A stretch of 64,000 nucleotides of DNA from an uncultured Alistipes sp. (GCA_944321765.1 CALUMQ010000001.1:124001-188000), one strand, 5' to 3'; counted from the stretch's first letter, positions 38,161-47,879 are shown. A program made the numbers and translations. The notes: generated by a model not told the origin, from the sequence alone.

Positions 38161-39459
38161 ATGCAACCACGCAGAGTCAATTTTCATACCTTGGGCTGCA
38201 AGCTCAATTTTTCGGAGACCTCGACCCTTGCCCGGGAGTTCGAGCGGGGCGGTTTCGTGCGCGTAGCGCCGACGGCCGAGGCCGATATCTGTGTCATCAA
38301 CAGTTGCTCGGTGACGGAACATGCCGACAAGAAGTGCCGCAATCTGATCCGCCGGCTGCACCGCCGCAACCCGCAGGCGATCATCGCCGTGACGGGTTGC
38401 TACGCGCAGTTGAAACCGCAGGAAATTGCCGCTATAGACGGTGTTGATATCGTTTTGAGCAACAATGATAAGGGGGATTTATATAAACGCGTGGTTGAAC
38501 TCTCCGGCAAGGGTCATGCACAGGTTTACAGTTGCGATACCGATTCGCTGACTTCGTTCTTCGCGGCCTTTTCGAGCGGCGACCGCACGCGGGCCTTCCT
38601 CAAGGTGCAGGACGGCTGCGACTACTGCTGCTCCTACTGCACGATCCACTATGCCCGCGGGTCGAGCCGCAACATGCCCATTGCCGATCTGGTGGCCGAG
38701 GCGCGTCAGATTGCCGCCGGGGGCCAGAAGGAGATCGTGCTCACGGGCGTCAATACGGGCGATTTCGGCCGTACGACGGGCGAACGCTTCATCGACCTGC
38801 TGCGGGCGCTCGACACCGTCGACGGAATTGAGCGTTACCGCATCTCGTCGATCGAGCCCAACCTGCTCACCGACGAGATCCTCGCCTTCTGTGCCGCGTC
38901 GCGGAAGTTCCAGCATCACTTCCACATTCCGCTGCAGAGCGGCTCGGACCGCATTCTGGGGCTGATGCGCCGCCGCTACACCTCGGCGCGCTTCGCAGAC
39001 CGCATTGCCGCCGTGCGGCGGCTGATGCCCGACGCCTTCATCGGCATCGACGTCATCGTGGGCTTTCCGGGGGAGACGGAGGCCGATTTCCGCACGACCT
39101 ACGATTTTCTGGCCGGGCTCGAACCCGCGTTTTTGCACATCTTCCCCTTCTCGGAGCGTCCCGGAACGCCGGCTGTCGATCTTCCCGACAAGGTTCAGCC
39201 TTCGGTGGCCACACACCGCGTGGAGGAGCTGGAGGCGCTGTGCGACCGCCTGCACGGAGCGTTCTGCGCCCGGGCCGTCGGCACGGAGGATGAGGTTCTC
39301 TTCGAAAGCACGCGCCGCGGCGGAATGATGTTCGGATTTACGGGCAACTATCGCCGCGTCAAGGCCCCCTACGACGCCTCCCGCGTCAATACCATCTGCC
39401 GGGTGCGGCTCCTCGAAATGGATGAATCTCACGACCTGATGGGGGAAATTCTGGATTAA
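38161..39459 (+). CDS. mtaB: tRNA (t6A37) methylthiotransferase MtaB
   Basis: A 432-residue radical-SAM methylthiotransferase converting t6A to ms2t6A next to the anticodon. The N-terminal UPF0004 domain holds three cluster cysteines (LGCKLN, INSCSVTE, TGCYAQ). The radical-SAM CxxxCxxC motif is CDYCCSYC near residue 157, and the C-terminal TRAM domain is present. The divergent permease gene is about 100 bases away. It is monocistronic by appearance. Confidence 0.94.
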   Translation: MQPRRVNFHTLGCKLNFSETSTLAREFERGGFVRVAPTAEADICVINSCSVTEHADKKCRNLIRRLHRRNPQAIIAVTGCYAQLKPQEIAAIDGVDIVLSNNDKGDLYKRVVELSGKGHAQVYSCDTDSLTSFFAAFSSGDRTRAFLKVQDGCDYCCSYCTIHYARGSSRNMPIADLVAEARQIAAGGQKEIVLTGVNTGDFGRTTGERFIDLLRALDTVDGIERYRISSIEPNLLTDEILAFCAASRKFQHHFHIPLQSGSDRILGLMRRRYTSARFADRIAAVRRLMPDAFIGIDVIVGFPGETEADFRTTYDFLAGLEPAFLHIFPFSERPGTPAVDLPDKVQPSVATHRVEELEALCDRLHGAFCARAVGTEDEVLFESTRRGGMMFGFTGNYRRVKAPYDASRVNTICRVRLLEMDESHDLMGEILD

Positions 39460-39464
39460 TTTCC

Positions 39465-39472
39465 TATATTTG
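39465..39472 (+). promoter_or_regulatory. -7 promoter box for the membrane sensor-like gene
   Basis: TATATTTG followed by C, starting just after the mtaB stop. The leader to the next ATG at 39604 would be about 125 bases; no known riboswitch or leader ORF was recognised in it. Confidence 0.6.
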
Positions 39473-39603
39473 CAGAAACGTTCCCGTCAAGACTGCAGTT
39501 CCGCGAGACCGACCGCCGTGAAAGATCCCGTTGTGGGGCGGAATGAGCCGTTGTCCAGGGGAATTGCATAAGGGATTTGTGAAGCGTAAATTTTTTTGAC
39601 GAT

Positions 39604-40416
39604 ATGACAGGTATGCGCAAACGGGTGACGGTGGGCTTTCTGAGCATCGTCTGCCTGCTGTTCTTCTCGGGCATGGTGTCGTTTCTCGAACTGAGCCACC
39701 TGAGCCGCGACACGGGTGAGATCCTCAAGGCCAACCGGCGCAACATCGAGCTGGCCAAGGAGATGCTCGATGCGGCCCACGAACAGAATATCGCCCTGAT
39801 TCACCGTTCGGTCTTCGGCGACCGGAGCTATGACAGCGTGTGCCGCGCCTGCATGGAGCGGCTCGAAAACACGTTGCTCGTGGCGCAGAACGAGGCTGTC
39901 GAGAAGTCGTTCCTCGATTCGCTGGCCTTCGCCACGACCGAACTGCGCCTGCTGACGGACAACTACCTGGCCTTCGGCACTCCGACGAATGTCTCCGCGC
40001 CGACGAATGCCGCATCGTCGGCCAACGCCGCCCAACCGCTCGATTCGCTCGGACGGGAGTGGTACGACGGCCAGTACGAAGCGCTCTATTCGCGGCTGAC
40101 GTCGGCCATCAAGAGCTACATGACCTCCACGCAGAGTTCGCTGGCGCCGCGCGCCGAACAGATGAAGAAAAACGCCTACCGGGCGGTGACGCCGGTGCTG
40201 ATCTCGCTGGCGGTGATGATTGCCATCGTACTGATGCTCTTCTACTTCATGACGATCTACTGCGTGTCGCCCATCGAACGCATGAACAAGGCGCTGGGTA
40301 ACTACCTCACCTACCACATGCCCTTTACGGTGAAGGGAGATCTGAAGGACGAGGTCCTTGCACTCAAGGAGAAGATCGACCTGCTGATCAAACAGCTCAA
40401 GCAGGCGAAGTCCTGA
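39604..40416 (+). CDS. Two-helix membrane protein resembling a sensor input module, no output domain
   Basis: A 270-residue protein with a transmembrane helix at residues 8-28, a mostly helical periplasmic region of about 165 residues, a second helix near 197-220, then a short HAMP-like cytoplasmic helix (SPIERMNKALGNYLTYHM...) and a coiled-coil end. The layout is that of chemoreceptor or histidine-kinase input modules of the four-helix-bundle type, but no kinase, methyl-accepting or cyclase domain follows. Two cysteines in VCRACM may be structural. It is co-directional with trkH and may regulate it; that is inference. Confidence 0.75.
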   Translation: MTGMRKRVTVGFLSIVCLLFFSGMVSFLELSHLSRDTGEILKANRRNIELAKEMLDAAHEQNIALIHRSVFGDRSYDSVCRACMERLENTLLVAQNEAVEKSFLDSLAFATTELRLLTDNYLAFGTPTNVSAPTNAASSANAAQPLDSLGREWYDGQYEALYSRLTSAIKSYMTSTQSSLAPRAEQMKKNAYRAVTPVLISLAVMIAIVLMLFYFMTIYCVSPIERMNKALGNYLTYHMPFTVKGDLKDEVLALKEKIDLLIKQLKQAKS

Positions 40417-40493
40417 TGATCGGCAAAATGATCGGCGAAAACGAACGATTGAGAGATTCCATTAAAAAGATTCAGTTGCAGCAATGCGTGTAG
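40416..40493 (+). CDS. Possible 25-residue ORF linking the sensor-like gene and trkH
   Basis: An ATG at 40416 overlaps the stop of the preceding gene (TGATG) and encodes 25 residues, MIGKMIGENERLRDSIKKIQ...QQCV, ending with TAG at 40491-40493, inside trkH. Ribosomes could thus pass from one gene to the next. It may be a translated coupler, a small protein or chance; no homolog is recognised. Confidence 0.3.
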   Translation: MIGKMIGENERLRDSIKKIQLQQCV

Positions 40494-41929
40494 ACGTAGT
40501 TTTACGATATGTCGGAGTCGTGATGCTTTTCTTTGCATTCTTCATGCTCCTCTCGGCGGGAATTTCCTACGTGAGCGGCATGGATTCGGCATTCTATCCC
40601 CTGCTGCTTTCGGCACTGCTCACGGCGCTGCTGGGCGCCTTTCCGCTGATCTTTGTCGGGAAGTGCGACCAGATCACCAACAAGGAGGGTTTCTGCATCG
40701 TCGTGGGGGCGTGGCTCGTGGCCTGCGTCGTGTCGATGTTCCCCTACCTGATCTGGGGCGGGGAGTTCAGCCTGGTAAATGCCTGGTTCGAGAGCGTCTC
40801 GGGCCTTACGACAACCGGGGCGACGATTCTCAACGACGTTGAGGCGCTGCCGCGGGGGCTGCTCTTCTGGCGTATGGCATCAACGTGGATCGGCGGTATG
40901 GGTGTGGTGATGTTTGCGCTGGTGGTTCTTCCGTCGATCGGCCGCAGCAAGATGATGCTCTCCAACGTGGAGCTCTCGACCATGGCCAAGGACAACTACC
41001 GCTACCATTCGCAGTTTGTCGTGCAGATTCTGCTTGTGGTGTATGTCGGTCTTACGGTGCTGTCGACGCTGTTGCTCAAGTTGGCCGGGATGAACTGGTT
41101 CGATGCCTTGTGCCATGCGATGTCGGCCTGCGCGACGAGCGGTTTCTCGACCAAGAACGCCAGCATCGCCTACTTCAACAGCCCGGCCATCGACACGATC
41201 CTGATCTTCACGATGATCATTGCCGGTATCCATTTCGGACTGATCTACGCTACCGTGACGGGCAAGCGCAATAATATTTTCCGCTCGGAGGTGACGCGCT
41301 GGTACCTGGGCATGCTCCTTGCGGGCGGAGTGCTGATTGCCATCAGCCTCTATGCCGCGGACATCTACCCCACCTTTTCCGCGTCGTTCCGCCATGCGAT
41401 GTTCCAGTTTGCTTCGCTGGTCTCGACGACGGGCTTCGCCACGGCCGATTCGAATACCTGGACACCGTTTGCCATCATTCTGCTGATCTTCGGATCATTG
41501 GTATGCGCCTGTGCAGGCTCCACGGCCGGAGGTATCAAGGTTAACCGTCTGGTCCTTTCGGGCAAGATGCTGCGGGCGCGTCTGCAGCAGCAGCAGCATC
41601 CCAATGCGGTGATCCGCATTCGTCTGGACGGAGCCATTCAGGAGAGCGAGATGCTCTACTCGGTAATGGTCTTTATCGTCACGTATCTGATGCTGGTGCT
41701 TGCGGGAACGATCTTCGGCACGATGCTCGGCGTGGATCTGACGACAAGTTTTACGGGCAGCGTGGCCTCGATAGGCAATGTGGGACCGGGATTCGGCGAG
41801 GTGGGTTCCATGGACAACTTCTCGGCCATGCCTGCGGGCTTCAAGATCTCCAATACGCTGCTGATGCTTCTGGGACGTCTGGAGATCTTCGGACTCATAC
41901 AGATCTTTTTCATTAAATGGTGGAAATAA
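40484..41929 (+). CDS. trkH: Potassium uptake protein TrkH
   Basis: A 481-residue SKT-family potassium channel with multiple hydrophobic helices. Selectivity-loop sequences are seen in SVSGLTTTGATI (residues about 104-115), SACATSGFSTKN, VSTTGFATADSN and the last loop GNVGPGFGEVGS; in TrkH each repeat has a P-loop glycine like these. No trkA gene is adjacent, so the gating partner must be elsewhere. The start overlaps the small ORF before it. Confidence 0.93.
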   Translation: MRVDVVLRYVGVVMLFFAFFMLLSAGISYVSGMDSAFYPLLLSALLTALLGAFPLIFVGKCDQITNKEGFCIVVGAWLVACVVSMFPYLIWGGEFSLVNAWFESVSGLTTTGATILNDVEALPRGLLFWRMASTWIGGMGVVMFALVVLPSIGRSKMMLSNVELSTMAKDNYRYHSQFVVQILLVVYVGLTVLSTLLLKLAGMNWFDALCHAMSACATSGFSTKNASIAYFNSPAIDTILIFTMIIAGIHFGLIYATVTGKRNNIFRSEVTRWYLGMLLAGGVLIAISLYAADIYPTFSASFRHAMFQFASLVSTTGFATADSNTWTPFAIILLIFGSLVCACAGSTAGGIKVNRLVLSGKMLRARLQQQQHPNAVIRIRLDGAIQESEMLYSVMVFIVTYLMLVLAGTIFGTMLGVDLTTSFTGSVASIGNVGPGFGEVGSMDNFSAMPAGFKISNTLLMLLGRLEIFGLIQIFFIKWWK

Positions 41930-41937
41930 CTACGGCT

Positions 41938-43482
41938 ATGTATCGCAATATCATCATTCGCATCCTTTTGGGAGCCTTGCTGCTGGCTGCCGGCGTGGCA
42001 CATGCACAACAGCCGCGCGTCGAGCCGCGTATTGCAGGGCTGGAGGGTAACGAGGAGTATATGTCGTTGTTGCGTGAGGACGCGACGCTCCAGGCCCGCG
42101 GGGACTCGCTCATGCTGGTGGTGGAGCGCCTGCGGCAGCAGTTGCGCGAGGAGCCCGAGCAGCGTCAGACCTATTCGCAGGAAATTCTCCGGCTCGAAGG
42201 GCAGCTCTTCGATCTGCGCAATGCCAAGGGACGTCTGATCGACCGCATCAATACCATCGAGCAGGCGTGGGTGCTGGCCAATCTGGATAACGAAACTTCC
42301 GCCCGGGGTCAGTCGGCAACGGCTCCGGGTGTTGCGATCCCCGACTCGCTGAAGGTTCGCAATCTGGTTGACAACCGCTACTTCCGGGAGCATCTTCCCG
42401 AGAGCGACTATGCTGCCCTGCAACAGTCGCAGCACCTGGAATCCCGGGCAATGTCGTATGTGGACCGGATCCGTTCCAACCATGCGACGATCTCGGCCCT
42501 TGCCGAAACCTACGCCACGGTGGAGACCGAGCCCGAAGCGCTGGAGATCTATGCGCGTTACGATTCGCTGCAACGTGTCAACGGCGTGCTGTCGGATTCG
42601 CTCGCCGCAGACTGGACCTACATTTTCGACAACAAGAACTACGCCTACGGCTACGTGCTTGACGGACTGGGAGCCGAGGAGCTGCTCACCCGTGAGGAGG
42701 AGGCTTTGTCGAAAACCGTGCGGCAGGTTGCTGCGCTGCGGGGTCAGACGGCCTCCGATGCCTTGACGGACTACTATCTGCGCAAGAAGATGCTGGTGGA
42801 TTACGAGATTTCGGTGGCCGATCTGCTGACGCTGGATGCGGCGCGGGATTCGTTGCGCGGGGTGGCCTCCGTGCTGGCACAGACCGATCTGCAACTGCCG
42901 CGCATCGACCTGCAGGAGCGCTATTTCATCGACTACGACAGCGTGGCGTTCTCCTCGACGCCCAAATATACCACGCAGAATCCCATCCCGGAGTGCCGGG
43001 TCTATGCCAACGGCACGATCTATCGCATCCTGCTGGGGACGTTCAATACCAAACGGGCCGTGTCGACCTTCCGCGGCGCCTATCCGCTCTTCTACCTGAT
43101 CAACGACGACAAGAAGTGGTGCTACTATGCGGGAGGCTTTGCGACGCTGGCCGAGGCAGAGGAGGCGCAGGCCCGTCTGAAGAAGCACGGCTTCCTGCGG
43201 CCCGAGATCGTCGTGTGGACCGATGGTGTGGCGCGGAACCTTTCGCGTGATCCCGAGGCCGGTGCCATGGCCTTCCGGGTGGAGATTACCGGTGCCGAGG
43301 CGTTGTCGGACGCCGTCAAGCAGGCGATCGAGACGACAGCCGAGGGGAGCGAACTCTCGCGGGTGGGACAGCTGTTCATCGTCGGGACGTTCAACGACCG
43401 GGCCATTGCCGACCGCCTGGCCGAGGCAATCCGTGAGGCGGACCCTTCGCTGCAGACGGAGGTGACGACGGTCGGTCAGTAG
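41938..43482 (+). CDS. Exported SPOR-domain protein
   Basis: A 514-residue protein. From MYRNIIIRILLGALLLAAG the signal peptide ends near VAHAQ. Residues 35-130 are rich in charged helices (coiled coil). The C-terminal 170 residues contain SPOR-like repeats, IYRILLGTFNTKRAV...YYAGGFATLAEAEEAQARLKKHGF and QLFIVGTFNDRAIADRLAEAIRE, which in other proteins bind denuded peptidoglycan at division sites. An ATG 21 bases upstream overlaps the end of trkH. The function is not known. Confidence 0.82.
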   Translation: MYRNIIIRILLGALLLAAGVAHAQQPRVEPRIAGLEGNEEYMSLLREDATLQARGDSLMLVVERLRQQLREEPEQRQTYSQEILRLEGQLFDLRNAKGRLIDRINTIEQAWVLANLDNETSARGQSATAPGVAIPDSLKVRNLVDNRYFREHLPESDYAALQQSQHLESRAMSYVDRIRSNHATISALAETYATVETEPEALEIYARYDSLQRVNGVLSDSLAADWTYIFDNKNYAYGYVLDGLGAEELLTREEEALSKTVRQVAALRGQTASDALTDYYLRKKMLVDYEISVADLLTLDAARDSLRGVASVLAQTDLQLPRIDLQERYFIDYDSVAFSSTPKYTTQNPIPECRVYANGTIYRILLGTFNTKRAVSTFRGAYPLFYLINDDKKWCYYAGGFATLAEAEEAQARLKKHGFLRPEIVVWTDGVARNLSRDPEAGAMAFRVEITGAEALSDAVKQAIETTAEGSELSRVGQLFIVGTFNDRAIADRLAEAIREADPSLQTEVTTVGQ

Positions 43483-43503
43483 CCGTCGGAATAAAAAACT
43501 TGT

Positions 43504-43552
43504 CGGAATCGGGCGTTTTCGTTGCGAAGATGTCCCGATTCCGGCTTTTTTT
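43504..43552 (+). terminator. Terminator after the SPOR protein gene
   Basis: 10-bp stem CGGAATCGGG (43504-43513) / CCCGATTCCG (43534-43543) followed by T7. Confidence 0.85.
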
Positions 43553-43596
43553 GTTATCTTTATCCCGTCTGACGACCAAAACCTGACGGAACAATT

Positions 43597-44073
43597 ATGT
43601 TTTACATCGCTTTGTTGATTCTCTTCGGACTGCTGTTTCTGCTGGCCGAGCTGGTTCTTCTGCCCGGAGTCTCGATCGGTGCCATCCTGTCGCTGCTGTG
43701 TTACGGCAGCTCGATCTATCTGGCCTTTGCCGGTCATGGCGCGGTGGCCGGAACGGTGACCATCGCCATCATTCTGGTGCTTTCGCTGCTGGTGATTGTC
43801 GTTGCGCTGCGGGCCAAGACGTGGCAGCGCTTTTCGCTGCGACAGGAGATTCGCTCGTCAAGCATGCCTGTCACTCCAGCCGAGGTGCTGAAGGTCGGCG
43901 AGCGCGGCACGACCGTTTCGCGCCTCTCGCCGATGGGCAAGGTCGAGATCGATGGCCATACCTATGAAGCCAAGTCGCAGGGTCCGTATATCGACCCGAA
44001 ACGAGCGGTCGAGGTCGTGGGTTTCGAGAATTTCAGTGTCGTGGTGCGGCCCGTAGCGGAGCGATCCAACTGA
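43597..44073 (+). CDS. NfeD-like membrane protein
   Basis: A 158-residue short NfeD-family protein. Two to three hydrophobic helices (residues 2-25, 27-46, 50-70) precede an OB-fold NfeD-C domain (GERGTTVSRLSPMGKVEIDGHTYEAK, residues about 104-129). NfeD proteins associate with flotillin-like proteins, and the next gene is floA, so the pair probably forms a membrane-domain module. They are separated by 63 bases and lie in one direction. Confidence 0.9.
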   Translation: MFYIALLILFGLLFLLAELVLLPGVSIGAILSLLCYGSSIYLAFAGHGAVAGTVTIAIILVLSLLVIVVALRAKTWQRFSLRQEIRSSSMPVTPAEVLKVGERGTTVSRLSPMGKVEIDGHTYEAKSQGPYIDPKRAVEVVGFENFSVVVRPVAERSN

Positions 44074-44136
44074 TCGGGAACAAAGACCGATGCGGATTTC
44101 GTGGCAAATTATTGAAATCAAATACATTTAGGAGTT

Positions 44137-45105
44137 ATGGAAATCGGATTGTACGTGCTGATCGGCTTTGTGGTGCTGGTCGCCATCTGGCTCATCTTTT
44201 ATTTCATTCCCGTGGGGCTGTGGTTCTCGGCACTGGTGTCGGGAGTTCGTATCAGCCTGCTGCAGCTGGTGCTGATGCGATGGCGCAAGGTGCCGCCCTC
44301 GACGATCGTCTCGTCGATGATCGAGAGCACGAAGGCCGGCCTGGAGCTTAATCCCAATGAACTGGAGGCCCACTACCTGGCCGGCGGCAACGTGACAAAT
44401 GTCGTGCATGCGCTTGTCTCGGCGCAGAAGGCCAATATCGTGCTGGACTTCAAGATGGCAACGGCCATCGACCTGGCGGGGCGCGACGTCTTCGAAGCCG
44501 TGCAGATGTCGGTCAACCCCAAGGTGATCAACACTCCGCCCGTAGCGGCTGTTGCCAAGGACGGCATCCAGCTGATCGCCAAGGCCCGGGTGACGGTGCG
44601 GGCGAACATCAAGCAGCTGGTCGGCGGAGCCGGTGAGGAGACCGTTCTGGCGCGTGTGGGTGAAGGTATCGTTTCGTCGATCGGTTCGGCCGAGTCGCAC
44701 AAGATCGTGCTTGAGAATCCCGATTCCATTTCGCGCGTGGTGCTCGATAAGGGTCTCGATGCCGGCACGGCCTACGAGATCCTCTCGATCGACATTGCCG
44801 ACATCGACGTGGGCAAGAATATCGGCGCCCAGTTGCAGATGGACCAGGCGCAGGCTGACAAGAACATTGCCCAGGCTAAGGCCGAGGAGCGGCGAGCGAT
44901 GGCCGTGGCTCTGGAACAGGAGAACAAGGCCAAGGCGCAGGAGGCGCGTGCCAAGGTGATTCTAGCCGAGGCGGAGGTGCCGCTGGCCATGGCCGAAGCG
45001 TTCCGCAACGGCAACCTCGGCATCATGGACTACTACAAGATGAAGAATATCATGGCCGATACGACGATGCGTGAGTCGATCGCCAAACCCGAAAAGAAGG
45101 AGTAA
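44137..45105 (+). CDS. floA: Flotillin-like protein FloA
   Basis: A 322-residue UPF0365/FloA protein with an N-terminal membrane hairpin (residues 1-25), the SPFH-like domain ([31 protein letters not shown] and [32 protein letters not shown]), and the C-terminal helical region rich in [28 protein letters not shown]. It scaffolds membrane microdomains. The order nfeD-floA and the full length support the call. A strong terminator follows. Confidence 0.95.
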   Translation: MEIGLYVLIGFVVLVAIWLIFYFIPVGLWFSALVSGVRISLLQLVLMRWRKVPPSTIVSSMIESTKAGLELNPNELEAHYLAGGNVTNVVHALVSAQKANIVLDFKMATAIDLAGRDVFEAVQMSVNPKVINTPPVAAVAKDGIQLIAKARVTVRANIKQLVGGAGEETVLARVGEGIVSSIGSAESHKIVLENPDSISRVVLDKGLDAGTAYEILSIDIADIDVGKNIGAQLQMDQAQADKNIAQAKAEERRAMAVALEQENKAKAQEARAKVILAEAEVPLAMAEAFRNGNLGIMDYYKMKNIMADTTMRESIAKPEKKE

Positions 45106-45118
45106 TTTTCCATCGGAG

Positions 45119-45147
45119 GGCGGGGTGCCGGGAGCACCCCGCCTTTT
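45119..45147 (+). terminator. Terminator after floA
   Basis: Perfect 10-bp stem GGCGGGGTGC (45119-45128) / GCACCCCGCC (45134-45143), 5-base loop, T4. Confidence 0.85.
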
Positions 45148-45206
45148 CGATGCAGGTCTCGACGACATAAAACAGATTGCGACGAAATAAACCAAATGTC
45201 AGGAAA

Positions 45207-46019
45207 ATGAAGAAATCCCTTTTGTTGTTGATCTTCGCGTGCTTCGGCCTGTTTGCGCAGGCTGCGCATATCGATACCGTAGCTGTCCACAGCGCCTGCA
45301 TGCAGCGCGATATTCCGGCCCTGGTTGTAGTGCCCGATGCGGCTGCCGGGAGTCGTCTTCCGGTGCTCTATCTTCTTCACGGGCACGGGGGTACGTACAC
45401 CTCGTGGCAGGAGATTACCGATTTGCGGCCACTCGCCGAGCGCTATGCGATGATCATCGTATGTCCCAACGGCGAAAACAGCTGGTACTGGGACAGCCCG
45501 GTGAATCCCGCGATGCGTTTCGAGACATTCGTTGCGGAGGAGCTTCCCGCGTGGGTCGATGCCCGCTACCCCACGCTTGCCGACCGCAATGCCCGGGCCG
45601 TTGCCGGCCTGAGCATGGGAGGACACGGGGCCCTGTGGCTGGCTATCCGCCATCGCGGCATGTTCGGCGCTGCCGGGTCGATGTCGGGAGGCGTCGACAT
45701 CCGGCCTTTTCCCGACAGCTGGAATATGAAGATGTGGCTCGGAGAACGGGACGCACATCCCGAGGTTTGGGATGCCCATACGGTGATCAATCAGGTGGAT
45801 TCGCTTCACGACGGAGATCTGGCTCTGATTTTCGACTGTGGATACGATGATTTCTTTTTCGAAGTGAATACGGCCTTGCACGAGAAGCTGCGTACGCTGG
45901 GCATCGGGCACGACTTCACGGTTCGTCCCGGAGCGCACAATGCCGCCTATTGGTCCAATTCACTCCCCTACCAGATGCTGTTTTTCGAACGCTTCTTTCA
46001 GCGGCACGGTGCGAAGTGA
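45207..46019 (+). CDS. Exported alpha/beta-hydrolase esterase (esterase D/S-formylglutathione hydrolase-like)
   Basis: A 270-residue hydrolase. The signal peptide MKKSLLLLIFACFGLFAQA precedes the catalytic domain. The oxyanion-hole segment LYLLHGHGGTYTSW lies near residue 52-65, the nucleophile is in AGLSMGGHGAL near 137, and late Asp and His candidates are in DCGYDDFF and RPGAHNAAYW. It belongs to the PF00756 group of putative esterases and is probably periplasmic; the substrate is unknown, but acetylated glycans are plausible. The 10 upstream in-frame residues are replaced by this start because of the signal peptide. Confidence 0.9.
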   Translation: MKKSLLLLIFACFGLFAQAAHIDTVAVHSACMQRDIPALVVVPDAAAGSRLPVLYLLHGHGGTYTSWQEITDLRPLAERYAMIIVCPNGENSWYWDSPVNPAMRFETFVAEELPAWVDARYPTLADRNARAVAGLSMGGHGALWLAIRHRGMFGAAGSMSGGVDIRPFPDSWNMKMWLGERDAHPEVWDAHTVINQVDSLHDGDLALIFDCGYDDFFFEVNTALHEKLRTLGIGHDFTVRPGAHNAAYWSNSLPYQMLFFERFFQRHGAK

Positions 46020-46072
46020 CCGTTGAACGCTCCGGCTCGGCATCGTCGCTGCACCGTTCGGAATCTTTCTCT

Positions 46073-46111
46073 GCGTCGGTCCCGTCATTGCGGCGGGTCC
46101 GACGCTTTTTT
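46073..46111 (+). terminator. Terminator after the esterase gene
   Basis: Stem GCGTCGG (46073-46079) / CCGACGC (46099-46105), extended by inner pairs CCCG/CGGG, followed by T6. Confidence 0.8.
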
Positions 46112-46223
46112 CTTGCCCCCGACATACTATCCAAGGGGCCGCAACCGTTGAAATGTAGAGCGGTACGAACGCTCCGGAATACAAAATATGGAGGACGTCT
46201 GTAGGAATTGTCCCTCTTTTTGG

Positions 46224-46231
46224 TATCTTTG
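46224..46231 (+). promoter_or_regulatory. -7 promoter box for the first FISUMP lipoprotein gene
   Basis: TATCTTTG followed by C, 40 bases before the ATG at 46272. Confidence 0.6.
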
Positions 46232-46271
46232 CAACGGTTTTGATAACGAAAATTCAGAAAATAGGCGTGAT

Positions 46272-47708
46272 ATGAAAAGATTCGCAGGGATGGCCGTGCT
46301 CGTTACGGCCGTCACGCTCCTCTTCGGCTCGTGCAAAAAGGACGAAACGGGCTCATTCTCACTCGACAAGCAGGCAATCTACCTTCCTCAGGGCGAGACC
46401 GTGGCGGTGACCTTCACCGCCTCCAACATCGGCGTATATGGAGTGACCTCCACCCCCGAAGGCTGGGATGAACCGCTGATCGACGCTTCGACGCACACCA
46501 TCATGGTAACGGCTCCCTCGACAATTGAGGACGATACGGAGACGATCGGTACGATCACTTTCTCGGCGAAGGTCAACGGCGGATCGAACATCACGGCGTC
46601 TCTGTTCGTGGGAATCGTCGATACGGAGGATCTGAGCGGCTCGCCGGCCAACAGCTACCTGATCAACAAGAAGCAGACGCACTACCTGATCGACGGAAAG
46701 TCCAAAGGTGACGGCTCGTCGGTACCCACGGCCTCGGTCGATGTTATCTGGCAGAGTCAGTCGGGGCTGATCCAGTATCTCGATTTCGAGGATGGCAAGG
46801 TGTCGTTTTATGTCGGAGCCGACGATACGACGACGGATATCAAGGAGGGCAATGCGCTGATCGGAGCCTACGATGCCAATGGACTGTTGGTCTGGAGCTG
46901 GCACCTCTGGGTGACGGACTACGATCCCGCGGCCGAGTCGGGAACGGTCACCTTCAACGGTTATACGATGATGACGCGCAACCTCGGGGCTCTGGCGCAG
47001 AGTAACGAGACTACCGACGACATTCTCTCCTCGTTCGGACTCTTTTACCAGTGGGGCCGCAAGGATCCGTTTATCGGGCCGAGCACGTATCAGGCCAGCA
47101 GCGGATCGTCGGCTGCGATGTACAACGGTTCGGGCAGTCGAGTCTATCTGACGACAGAGGCATCGAGTGCCGAGACCGGTACGGTGGATTATGCCGTACA
47201 GCATCCGTTGACCTATATTACCGGTGTTTCGGGTTCCGAGAACGACTGGTTGTGGGGAACGCGGTCGAACGGCCTCTGGTCGGCGACGGCAAAGACGGTC
47301 AACGATCCCTGCCCTGCCGGATGGACGGTGGCTCCTGCCGCAGCCTTTGAAGGCCTGGCTATCCAGGGTACGCCAGCGGCGGGTGACTCCGAGAAATATG
47401 CCTGGACGCTTGGTAAGGAGGGTTCCGAGTCCCTCTTCTTCGGGGCCGGACGCCGTCGTTACGACAACTCCATGATTCAGAATCTTTATATTCCGTTGAC
47501 GGATCTCGAACTGGCCCTGCGACAGACCCGGGCCGACGAGGCTCAGCCGTGGGAGGGCCTCTATTGGACGACGGAGACGCAGAATGCCGATGCTGCAGCA
47601 TTCCATTTCTGGTTCGAGAAAAAGACTTCGACCGGAGGCATTCAGTTCGCGGAACCCTATGCACGGGCCAACGGCATGTCGGTTCGTTGCGTCCGGGAGC
47701 GTCAGTAG
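46272..47708 (+). CDS. Lipoprotein with C-terminal FISUMP-like domain
   Basis: A 478-residue surface-type lipoprotein. The signal MKRFAGMAVLVTAVTLLFGSC has a lipobox Cys followed by KKDE, an arrangement typical of exported lipoproteins. Residues 25-120 form a beta-rich BACON-like domain. The C-terminal half matches the FISUMP pattern, with MMTRNLGAL, FYQWGRKDPF, NDPCPAGWTVAPA, YWTTETQN and MSVRCVRE. Such domains occur in secreted proteins of Bacteroidales with unknown, probably adhesive, roles. It precedes a second lipoprotein with the same type of end, each with its own promoter. The start at 46272 rests on the signal peptide. Confidence 0.85.
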   Translation: MKRFAGMAVLVTAVTLLFGSCKKDETGSFSLDKQAIYLPQGETVAVTFTASNIGVYGVTSTPEGWDEPLIDASTHTIMVTAPSTIEDDTETIGTITFSAKVNGGSNITASLFVGIVDTEDLSGSPANSYLINKKQTHYLIDGKSKGDGSSVPTASVDVIWQSQSGLIQYLDFEDGKVSFYVGADDTTTDIKEGNALIGAYDANGLLVWSWHLWVTDYDPAAESGTVTFNGYTMMTRNLGALAQSNETTDDILSSFGLFYQWGRKDPFIGPSTYQASSGSSAAMYNGSGSRVYLTTEASSAETGTVDYAVQHPLTYITGVSGSENDWLWGTRSNGLWSATAKTVNDPCPAGWTVAPAAAFEGLAIQGTPAAGDSEKYAWTLGKEGSESLFFGAGRRRYDNSMIQNLYIPLTDLELALRQTRADEAQPWEGLYWTTETQNADAAAFHFWFEKKTSTGGIQFAEPYARANGMSVRCVRERQ

Positions 47709-47745
47709 GTCCCGGCCAGTTCCGGCGATTGATCTCAGAGATTGA

Positions 47746-47774
47746 GGGGGCGGTGAATGCCGCTCCCTTTTTTT
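47746..47774 (+). terminator. Terminator between the two FISUMP lipoprotein genes
   Basis: Stem GGGGGCGG (47746-47753) / CCGCTCCC (47760-47767, one G-U pair) followed by T7. Confidence 0.8.
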
Positions 47775-47879
47775 GTGCGTATTAGGACCGTGAAGAGCGC
47801 TTTCCGGAGAGAATCTTCTGCAGGGACCGATGAACGGAGAATTGAGGGAGGATAATGCCTTAAATAGCACAAAAAGACT

